The notes beneath the pieces were generated by a model that did no database searches, was not told the DNA's origin, and worked only from the letters and a program-made list of their open reading frames with translations. 64,000 nt of DNA from Branchiostoma floridae (taxonomy: Eukaryota; Chordata; Leptocardii; Amphioxiformes; Branchiostomatidae). Both the position numbers and the translations under genes were made by a program. The stretch covers positions 33,947,599-34,011,598 of the forward strand of contig NC_049982.1 of the NCBI RefSeq assembly GCF_000003815.2. The letters are read 5' to 3'. Below are positions 26,601 through 38,600 of this stretch, piece after piece. The stretch's first letter is position 1. Each line of letters opens with the position of its first letter.

Positions 26601-29600
26601 TTTTGAGTTTTGATTGGCTAAATTTGGAAGAAAAATTCTGAGTTTTGATTGGATAAACTACCGGAAATGGCTACCGGAAACGGCTATAAAACAAGGCCTT
26701 TTCCCACTCTGCAGAAAGACTTACAAATAAAAGTAACTGGAAACTAATGTCATAGAATGTCAATTTGAACGTCTGAAATAAAAAAAGAATAGGTGTTGAA
26801 AGAACAAAAATAAAGAATCTATGATTTGATATAATTGTTTGGTATACTCTGTGTGCTTAGTCATTTAAATCAACCTGACCACTTATTTATCTATTTATTT
26901 ATGAATCTTCAGGGTGGTTCCTTCGTATTACTAAGTGATTGCCAAGGGAGCCCTTACAAAATCATAACAAATCATTGCTGCATTGCTACCCCTACAACCG
27001 GTGAGGTGAGGTGAGAGATTATGTCATCCATACAGTCACATCAACATGGCCCAACTACAAGACTCCTTCAGGAGGTGACCGTCCTTCTCGGAGTAAAAGG
27101 GGTACCAAGCAACCATCAGCAGACAAGGCTAACAGATGAAGGAGAAGTTTAATTGTAACTTACAATGACTGCTTCTCCTTCGACTGCGATAACACTTTCC
27201 CGCGTGCCTGCGATGTGGAAGTCAAGAGAGGCAAAGTCTTCGGACATGTACTTTGGGTTCACAGTCAGCCTTCTGCGCAACGCTCTCTTCTTCTCTAGAA
27301 CCTTCTGCTCCTTCTTGGCCTCTTTAAGACTCTGCTTACGTTGCTCCATGACCTTCTTCCTACGATCTTGAGGTGACTCCTTAGTTGAAGGGCTTTCCTC
27401 TTTCAATTCTAAAGAAACCAAATCAACACCAAAATTATACAAAATGTACCTTTGAAAAAAAAAAAAAAAAAAAAAAAACAATTAGACATTATAGCAGACT
27501 TCAGATTTACACAATGTATCTGGCAGAACTTATAAGGAAACAGCAATACTGTGACAGAATAGCACTGCAAAGACACATAAATTCAATTTGTTGGGATTAA
27601 GCAATAGCCTACAGGTAAGTTAGTGTAACATTGGAAAATATTATTTATTTCTTCACAATTATAGTAGTACTAAGTGATTCCTAGGGGTGCAGGTTTTACT
27701 GCAATTGATTTTCAGGCATTGTGAACAGAAATTTTAGGTTATCAAGTAGTGACTCTATTGACTTTAGTTTCTAAGCTTTTTTCAAAAGCATCAGACAGGA
27801 GAGTTTGGAGGACAATGACAGCCCGCCTCAGCAGAGACTGACATGCGGCGAGGATAATGATGATGATGTATACTGACCAGCACTGCCCTTATCTGGACTA
27901 ATCCGTTCAGTCCCAGTTCCCTGGTGTTTCAATTTCTGAGTCCTCTCCGCTCTGGCCTTCTGACGACGCTGCAGTCTTTCTTCTTTCTCCTTTGCCTTTT
28001 TTGTACAAGAAAACTCGTCAATGGTCTTTTTGTCACTGACTTTGATAAGACCTTTAACTAATGTATACAACAAAATTCTGTAAACAAGAAATCAAACATT
28101 CCAGGTATCCTGGACATTTCATGTGCTATAACTAGAGGTGGGTACCGGTATGGTGTACCAGTACAGAACCGTTTTTTTCTTCTTGTTGAACAGGACCAGA
28201 AAAATCAGAACTGAAAAAAATCTTTAGACCGGATGTTAGACCGATTCGAAAATACTCCACCAAACAGAATCCAGCAAAATGGACCATTGTTTTGAGTATC
28301 ACCAATTCATAAAGTTTCACAGATAATCAGGTCCAGATTCAGGTCCAGACCCGGACCTGATCCTCTGGATCTGGACCGTACCTGGACCTGAATTTTCTGT
28401 ACCAGCACCCACCCCTAGCTATAACAATGAGAAATATAAAGCGACAAGATTTACACGTCTTCCCTTTCAAAAGTTCAGTTACATGCACTCACAATTCGTG
28501 CTCTTCGTTCTTCTTTAGTTTCTTCTTCCTCGCTGTCACTGTACTGTCCAGACAGCATCTTACGATAGGAAACCTGCTTCCGCCTGCGCGACCTTCGACC
28601 TTCCACAGCTCCTGGACTGGCCCCCTCCCATCCTGAACTCTTACTGCCAGGTCTACTGGTGTCTTCACTATCAGCTAGGGAAAGTCAGGCACAAAGTATT
28701 ACTGTGACTGTACAGTATTATTCATTTTACTATTCTAACTATAACATTGTCAATAATCAATAGTATCATATCGGAAAAAACAAAAGTCTAAATATCACAT
28801 CAAACTACATTCTATAAATTGTACCCTATCCTGAGCCATTGCAAAACAACATGGACACGTAAAGATTTCTGATAAACCTCTTTATGTATAACAGAGGTTT
28901 ATACTATTGAGCACATGAATATTTGATTCTAGATCTAAGAGTATGTGCACAGTAATCTCATTGCACACATACAGATAGACATATGGCACATTAACATGCA
29001 TGTCACTTTTGTTGTAATGTTTGTATCATACAGTTTGTTGTACATGTACAAATACATTGTGGACCTGGTATGAAATGGGAATTATTACAGTCATGTTCAT
29101 CTTACTCCATACATACATGTATGACACCCAGTACTGGATGACATTGTATGATAAAATGATTCACAAACAATTAGAAAACATTGACAATCTGTATAGTCGG
29201 AATGACCAAAAAATTTGGACACAGTAACAATGTTCTCATTTTCATTGTTTTCAAATTGTGTCTGAAAAACAAGAACCCTGCTATCTTATAATCCTTCTCA
29301 ATGACATGCTCTTCCCAAAATTATTGCCAAAATTACATTGTACATTTTTTTACAATTTTGGGCTGACCTGACACTTCTCATAGTTTTAGTTCCAAAGGAG
29401 ATTGTGGTAAGGTCAACGGTTAAGGCCCTTTAGAAGTAAACAAACATCTATACTGAAATGTTGCAAGCCGATCTAGACAAATAATTACCTTGGAGTACTT
29501 TTTTTTCTTAATTTTGTGCTGACATGACACTTTCTCCAAACAGTTTTCTGGACAATGTTTCTAGTAGAAAGGGGTTGCTGAAAAATCTGGGGCCCAAACT

Positions 29601-32600
29601 AAGGAAAAAACAATTTGCATCTTAGCTCTAATTTTCTGGGGAATGAAAAAGGATAATTATTATGTCACCCAGTAAAAATCAATTCTGAACCAGAAACGTA
29701 AATATAAGGGACCTTAACTTTGATCTTAGACTGCAAGCTTAAGACATCACGACTGCACTTAGAACTTAGAAATGGCTTTTGGGCAGGAGTATTTTGAAGG
29801 TATGTGGTAGTGGTGACAGTGAAACACGTGACCCAGGGCTCACCATGATGTCCCTGGACAGAACCTGCACCCTGCCTGTCTGCTGCCTCATCAGGCTTTA
29901 CCTGGACCTGCACCTCCACACTAACTCTCACTGTGCAGAGAGGGGAGTCAAGCCAACATCACCAATTCAACTTTACTGTGTGCATATTCTTTGTGTACAA
30001 CTTGTCAATGGGACCATAATAATATCACCATGCAGATAGCATGCTGTCCTCAGAGCATGCAAGTGTACAGGGTATAGTACAAGTACAGCCCAAGAATTCT
30101 GCAAATACTTCTTGAATTGTAGTAAATTTAGTGAAAGCTCAATAGGCAGGGCTTGAAATTAATCTTTGGGAATAGATACACTGGTGAAAGTATAAATCTA
30201 GGTGCATAGAAAAACTGAGTGCATAACCAGGGCTCGAAATTAGTTTTTGACGACGCCTCAGGGGAGTCGTCAAGTGGTATATATTGCGTTCAGACTGCAA
30301 AAATTCTAGGAATTGCACAGGCATTTTTCCACAGAATGCTAGTACTCCACAGTATGCTGGGTATGCAAGTCCCCCCCCCCAAATCTGTTCCAGATGTATC
30401 TCTGGCAGGGCTCGAAGTTAACTATGTCCCGATGTCCCGGGGCCACTAAAATTTAGGCCGGGACAACTGAAAAATCTTTTTGGGACACTTTTGGGACAAT
30501 AGGAAAATAATCAACGAATCAACATTAGAATGTCCGATCTCCCCGCGCCGCCGCCGCCGTGCAGGCTTTTAGCTAGCAATGCGTACAGCCGTACAATGTA
30601 CGGCCTTCGCTAAAAAAATCGCAAAATGTACGCCCTGTTCTTTGGATATACGCCTTTGGTACGCCCTTATTTTCCCCCGGAAACTTCGCTCAAAGTTCAA
30701 AATTCGCCGATTCCGAGCCGCCATTTTGGGTGATTCTACCTCAAGTCTCGCGCAATCTCGCACTCACTCACATCTCGCGAATCGTGAGAGTCGCACCCCA
30801 TTGGCCATTTCGGCGTGACGTAGCGCGCCCAGGCGCCATTATTGGTGGAATATCTGATATCCCCGCTGTTTTCGCGGGAAAAATGACGCAGGAAAGCGTA
30901 AAAACTTTGATTTGTTTACGAAAACTCGTCGAATGCCTGAAGTCATTGGTGATAAGTACATGTATAGGATTGTTTTGGAGGTTTTTTTTGCTTGTTTGTC
31001 GGTGGAATGTGGGAAAAACAACAGCTAATGTGACGATGACATACTGGGGAGGGGGGCGGTGTCGGCACTGAATTCGTAGAAAATGTTGAACGGAGGTCGC
31101 GATTTTTTCACGGTTACTTGAGATATTACTTTTGTTGCAGTCTTTATTTTTAAAATATTGATAAATGGATGTTGTTTGTTGAGAAAATTTCACTTAATTT
31201 GCCCTTGGAACACATCTTTTCTGCTATATATTTTCAATGAATTAAATGTTTGTACACAGTTTTCTGTACTGTGTAAAGTTAAAACGCTGATGTTACAGGC
31301 TACAAGTAACTTTTCAGTGCATTTATTTTCAGCTATGTTCTTAACAGAGTAGATACACAAAAGAAAAATAAGATGTACCTGGCAGTCCTGGCTACACTTT
31401 CTCCTCTGTTGGTTTGCAGATTTTCTTGTAGACTTCTTTAGCTTGCTGTTGTTATATATGTAACAGTCAAGTTTCACCTTTAGCAGTAAGGTTAATTTAC
31501 TCTCCCTGATTGTATGTATTAACTCATGAAACATTATATTGTAAGGAATCAGTGTTATATTACTTGAAAATTACCTCATGTATTCTTTAAGCCATACCCA
31601 CCTCAAATAAAGAACACATATCTCCCATTCTCAGGACAAAAGTAGTGTTGCAGCAAAGACAAAAATTTGGCTATATTCTACTTCAAAATGCAGGAAATAG
31701 CATTTCAGAGGCTTTAAATTTCAAAATTTTCCGGTGGAGGATACCCCCGGACCCCCCTACAATGCTCGTGCCTTCGGCGCTCGTCGCGCGGCTCCGCCGC
31801 GCAGTGCGGAGAGTACAACACATTACAGATGTACACCCTAAAAAAAATTCCTAGCTAAAAGCCTCAGGCGTGCGTACTCTGACTTACAGTTGTTGTAATA
31901 CATAATTTCTGAAAATAGGGTTGGGACAGTCCATCCTCACTTTGGGACAGTTGAAATTTATTTTTGGGACAATGCTGGGACAGTAGGGAAAAAAGTTAAT
32001 TTTGAGGCCTGTCTGGTATGCAATGGTGGAATGTAGGTCACACTGGCTCCCTGGAGGAATTTGTCCTTTGAAACTAGTGGTAGACAGGGAAACTCTGCAC
32101 AATGGATCACGTTGTCTTGGTTGTTATGCTATGTTATAATAATAATAATCGGGTGTATTTTGCAGCCAGTAGATACCCAAAGTGAGCGTAATGAGGCTGT
32201 TTAATGTGGTTGAGGCACCTCCTCAAGCACGAAGGATACATTTTCTTTTCTAGAGCTTGTTCAAGGCATACACCACAGGCAGACAGGAAATACTTCTGTA
32301 GTGCTCAGCTGTAGGTTTAGGTTACTGGCAGACCATTGTGCTGTACCAGGGATAGTACATTTCTGCTGGCTGTAGGTTTATGTTATAGGTGGGCTAGGAT
32401 ATTGTGCCAGGGATAGTGCGACAGGGAAGTTCCAGTCTATTTCTGATTTGAGCTGTATTGTTGTACCCTCAATCATCGTCATGGCAATAATATTTTTATT
32501 GCCAGTCTTGTTGGGATTAGGTGCACTGGTGCACCCAAACAATTTTTGGGTGCACCTCATAAAATGATCAGAGAATTAGGTAGAAAAACCTAATTACAAA

Positions 32601-35600
32601 CCTTACTGTTCCTTTTCTGAGCATCTAAAATTTCGATGAATCTTGATTCAAATTCTAAAATAAGTAAGTTACTATGACAGGCATTTTATTATATTTCTAA
32701 CCAGTTGGATGTCAAGAATATNNNNNNNNNNNNNNNNNNNNNNNNNNNNNNNNNNNNNNNNNNNNNNNNNNNNNNNNNNNNNNNNNNNNNNNNNNNNNNN
32801 NNNNNNNNNNNNNNNNNNNNNCATAATAGTATATGGTGCATAATAGGTAAACCTGCGAAAGATATTTGGGTGCACAGGAAAAATATTGGATACACACCTC
32901 AAATTCTGGGTGCACCTGGGTGCACATGCACCCAGTATTTCGAGCCCTGATAACTAACAAGAGTTCAGAGACCTCATACCTGCATGAAATGTTCAGCGTT
33001 TGTAAATTTCTTGTTTTATCTTGTCTTTATGATTATGCAAATATGACTTCGTAGACCTTAGACCTGCATTAAATGTATTGGGTGTTTGTAGACTTGTGTA
33101 ATTTGATACTCTGTGACTGGAGGGCAACCTCCGTCGACAGAGTATTGTAATCAGTCTATGTCTTGAGTGTTCACACCTATATCACGATGCTCCGTTTGCC
33201 GCTACATAATGTCACGCAATAAGAAAGATTCTTCTTTCTTCTTTGTGGCCACCATCTTCTTGTTGGTGTTTCTGCCACACTCATTTGTAGTGCTGATACA
33301 GAAGGTTGTCTGTTGAAAATTCCAAGAAAAAGGGGGTATTGAAGCTGGAGGTCTACTGTAAAGCTAAGGGCACAACCCGCCGTACGTGCAACTGCATGCT
33401 GTCTACGTGCGCAATTTTTTTTTAATCTGTAAGTGGTAAGTACCTCCTCCGTATGAAACCTGTACCTTATTGATTGTACCGGTACTATCTCGGTACAGTT
33501 TACCAGTAAACAGCACCTAATTTTTCCTGTGCATCCAAATCTTTAGATTACCAGTGCACCCTTTTCCAAAATGAATTTCAAGCCCTGCTTCATTGACCAT
33601 ATATACAGAAGATCTGAGGTCACTTACTTTGCATGGAGCTACCTTGTGTGTCATTCAGGTCAGACTTACTCCTTTCCTTACCCTGTAAGAGCAAGAAAAA
33701 AATCTATGATTTAGTATGAAGAAAATACTTAGTCTAACCATTCAAAAGTCTTTCACCCTTGGAAAACCTAGACTTTGATGATAATTATTGTTAATGTGAC
33801 ATCAGCGACCCAAACTGTTAACATTTTATGATTGTATCATACTTTGGACAAAAATAGACAATTTGAAAACACGAATTTGGACATAAGTTTAGTATACACT
33901 TTTTACATCGCCATGAAATACTTTTGAAACTTTTTTGTATTATCAATCAGTGTTTGATACACATTTTGCAGCCAGGTTGCCCAATGGGCAACCTCAGCCA
34001 AACTTTCTCAAAAGCTATGCTGTCCATGAACATTTCAGGAAGCAGCAGATGCAAGGCCTTAATGTTGAGTAAATGTTACTTAGATTAACATGATTCTTAA
34101 GATTATTACTGGGAAGAAAATTCACACACAAAGAAAAATGTCTAGAGGAAGACTGAAGAGTCCCTGTGTGACAAAGTCAGACTGCTGCTGGAAAGAAGGA
34201 ATGTGTTACTATCTAGTACATTCTGCCAATCTACTGTATTCCATACCAGTACATTTGTAGCTACGGACACACAAGCAAGCAAACAAAGCATACACTGAAA
34301 ACAAAACCCCCATACACAAAGACTTCATTAACAAACCTCTTGTTGAGAGAGTTCATTCTCAATCTCGCTTGATGAAACCGAGCTGATCTCCTCATCAAAG
34401 GATGAAAGGTCACTGGTGTGGACCGAGCTGACAGACAAGTTGTCCAGGTCTTCATCCCCAGGTTCATGACTGGACAATGGCTTGTGGTCACTTTTCTGTT
34501 GGTAAAAGGCCATAAAACATTTTAATTGTTTAAAAAAAGGCTCAAAGAATGACTTACAATAGAAAAAAGGTAATATCATTTCACTTTCCTATGTCATTTT
34601 TGTATTTTGTAAGTCCATACTATACTTGCCTATTTTCATACTCCTACATAAATAAAGACGGTTAAGGAAATGAAATGAACATGAATCATTCTGAATTGAG
34701 TTGAACTGTAATTGGAACATAAACTCACTGGTATCTCACAGGCCAGGAACTAAAAATAAGTGACCCACAAGCAGCGTTCCCGCCAGGTTCTTGAAAGTAT
34801 GCGTCCAAATATTGGGAGTGGGGCATTGAGCGCCGGAGGCGCGAGACGAGCGCCGCAGGCGCTCGCATGCTAGGGGGGTCTGGGGGCATGCTCCCCCGGA
34901 AAATTTGGATTTTCAAACCTTCTAAAACACAATTTCCTGCAATTTGAGAGGAAAATCATGCACTTGAGATTGGATGTCGGTTGCCTCTTTTACCGTTATT
35001 TAGTAATCGACGACCGCACTCTCCCCGAAACTCACTTATATTAAAAAACTTTAACTAAGTTTAAGCACAGGGAATCAGCCTTCCGTGATCTGGCCGGGGT
35101 ATTATTTGTCCAGACATGTCTATATGGAAATTTTTGATTTTTGATGCTTCGAAACAGGGCTCTAGTAAGTTCGTCAGCCCATGGAAAAATTCTGCCAATT
35201 TTTTTTTCCGTCATTGAATAAAAAAATGTCTAACGTTACCTCGTGCGATCGATGTTGCGCCCTCCCGCATCAAATAGTTTTCCAAGACGATAAAATAACG
35301 GCACCATCACACTTTTTTTTTAAATATTTTGCACGATGATTTTACTCAAATTTTTACAAGGCCGCGTCGTCATTTTCCACGAGCGTGCGTTTGTTTCCTG
35401 TGACCTCAGGTAACCCCGTTTTCGGCGTGAAATCTTTGGCTGGATTTCTTTTTAGATAGCCCAAGAACGTTATACATTACTCGAAGGAGGACGATCTGCT
35501 GCGTCGTTGGCAGTGATCAGTGCCGGTGTAGCCTTGAAGCAGTAGCCAGAAAAGACGTCCCTGCTTGCTGGGCGCTGCGATCGACCGTCCATGTGGGGAG

Positions 35601-38600
35601 GGGGGCGTGCCGCGCCATGTGCCACGGAGGCCAATGCCAGTGCACAGCCGACTCGATCGGCGCTTGACAACAATATTTCGGCCCCTTTTCTGCCGCAAAT
35701 TTTGCTATTTTGAAACAAAAGAAATTTTGTAAATAAACAATTAAAGTGTTTAGTTTTGGATTCTTCACTTATTTACCGCGCACCGCTTTTTTTAAAACTT
35801 AGACAGCAGCTATGGAAGAAACTTGCCAGACGACACGGGCGGCTACCAATATCACCAAACAACGTCACGTGCGCTAATACTCGGTAACGTTTTCCCCGGT
35901 GACCAATGATAGAGTATAACATTACATTTATCATACGCTGATTGGCTATTCAGATGATTGGATTTGGACCTGGTGGCCAATCTAGACTGCTTGGCGCCGG
36001 CGGCATGTTGTCAAAGATACCAACTGCCAATCAACTGCCCACAGCGTGAGAACTTTCGTTGAGATGTGCACCACTCGCGCAGAACAGTTTGTTCAATACT
36101 AGTATTACCCACAAATCTTTAACAAATACATGGAAATGAGGACAAGTAAGTATCATGTTAATATCAGAATATAAAATCTGCGTAAGATTTCTTCCTCATC
36201 AGAAGAGGTACCGGTGTTAAAGAATGCTGACTGTCATATGGATTTCACGGACTACAAAAAAAATTGCATTGCGCAACGGACGGCTCAGACTGGCGCGTGG
36301 CAGGGTGTGTCGGACATGGGCCCGCTAGTTGTAAAACGTGCCGCGCTCCGCCCTATAACGGCGCGGAGTGCCGAGGACCGGGAAGTGAACAATTTAAATT
36401 GTGTATAAGTATGAATTGTGAAGGTAGGATTCCTTCTTATAAAGACAGATTTTTTTTAAGATTCCAGATACATTTTGTATACGGGTGGTTCAGGTCAGCC
36501 GTTCTTTCAGATTTTTTATGGACGCATTCAGCCGAGCCGAGTGCGTCTTTCCAGAAAAAAATGCGTCCAAAGACGTAAGGACGTATGCCTGGCGGGAACG
36601 CTGCCCACAAGACAAAGAGGAGAAACTCTCCCAAGGTGTTAAAAATGTGGCACCAAAAGAATCACAGTTCAGTAACTCAAAACTGAACAAAAAGCGAACA
36701 AAAAGAGAGATCATTGTGCTTCCTTATATGAATGGGGTGTCAGAAAGACTTTTAAGTCACATGGAATTCAAAGCTGTCTAGAACCCTTATACATCTTGGT
36801 AGCACATATAGACAAAACCTCTAAGGAGAATAAAATGTAAAGTCATACATGTATATCAAACACAGTGCCAAGGCCAAAACATCAAAAGTCCTTGAAAGCA
36901 AACCTACATTGGATAGATTGGAAGATAACTTTTGGCCAAGCAAGTTCCTTGAACACAAAGCCCAAGTTCATCAACCTAAGAAGTTTCTCAACACATACAC
37001 TGTATTTGGACACTTGATTCCACTGGACAAAGTGAGAATCCTTGACACAGAACCAGAATCAAAGAAGAGCTTTACAACCATCACTAAGATATGTAAGAGA
37101 CATAGGGCACCATAGACTTTCTGCAACTTATGATCCACTGTTCACCTACTCACGTGTGATACCACTATCATACCAGTATACATTTGTACATTACATGACG
37201 TCACAGACACAGTGGATTGCCCATTCCTTGACAAAGACTGAAGTTGATCAGTCAAAAATTGGGGTAAGTCCAATTTTTTGTGTTGGAAATTACAGTTTAA
37301 CTCTATTCTGAATAGCTTATATCAACACAGAGAAACTTTCAAGTTGTGACTTAAACCATTTTTATGATATTTTTGGAAAATTTTCCTCTGTTATATATTT
37401 TCTCTTACCTCTTCCCTCATGACCTCAATGAAAAGCAGCCTGCAGGCCAATTTGAGTTTCAAGAATAAAGAAAGATTCAAATAAACAATTTCTGACGCGT
37501 CACTGACGATATGCCTAAATTCAAAACATTTGTCTGTTTTGACGTTTCTGTTATTAACACTTAGTCTAGTACTTTTACCTTTTCATCAGCTCTGCATCTC
37601 TTTTCCTTGCTGCTATAGGACTCTGCTTCACAACCTTTCATCATTTTCTCAGTGATCAACTTTGTTGTAGCTTCCTTGTCATCTCCCTTCTTTTCTTGTG
37701 CAATTTTAGGTGTAAGATCCTTCTCTTTCAGTCTCCTTTCTTCCCTTTTCTTCTCTGATTCTGCCCTTTCTTTACTTCTTTTGTCATCTCTCACTTTTGA
37801 TGTGTCCTCTTGTTCATTCTCTTTTTGCCTTTTTTCTTCCTGACTCTTTGCTGGTGCTGACATCAGGTCTTTCTTTACTTTACTCTCTTCTGTGTAAGTT
37901 GTCTTGGATGATGACTTATACCTCACATCTCCCTGAACTTTACCATCTGTAGCTTTGGCAGATTTTACTTTTGAATCAGATTTACACATATCAGTCTTGA
38001 AGACTTTTGAGGATTTTGTGGGGTCACTTTTGCTACTTTTGGAAACATCCTCTTTTCTTGGCACTTTGCTTGGTCGGCTTGAATCATCACTCTTGTAAAC
38101 TTTTGGTGATCTGCTGGAGTCTTCAGATTTGGTCAGCTTAGATACTTTGAAAGGGTCTTCAGTTTTTACCATTTTTACATGTTTAGGAGAGTCGTCCCGT
38201 CTACGCGTCTTGGAGGAATCTTCAGTCTTGGGAACCTTGTAGGCCTTAGAACTTTCTTCCTTCTTTGGAATCTTGTAAGGCTTTGCAGAATCTTCACACT
38301 TGGAGGTCTTAGGAGGCCTCTGTGAGTCCTCTTTCTTCTTGTCTTGCTTAGGAGAGTCGTCTTTTCGTAGAACCTTGGCTGGTTTAGGTAAGTCTTCAGA
38401 TTTTGTTGAAAGCTTGAGGGGCTTAGTTGGCTTGTTGTATTTCTCCGAACGATCAGACGTTTTTGATGATGACTCCGACTTTTCCTTCATTTGCAACTTC
38501 TCCCCACTTTCCCAAACTCTCGAAGGTTCCTGTTTAATCTTTGTTGCTTTGTCGCTTGCTTTGTGGTCAAATGACAAGACTGCCTTCTTCATATCACCTA

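Noticed and set aside
35470-35768. Three overlapping minus-strand ORFs
   Set aside because: Inside the hAT element and overlapping in all frames; this reflects GC content rather than coding.
36849-37115. Plus-strand 88-codon ORF
   Set aside because: No family signature, no promoter or splice context; ordinary intron.
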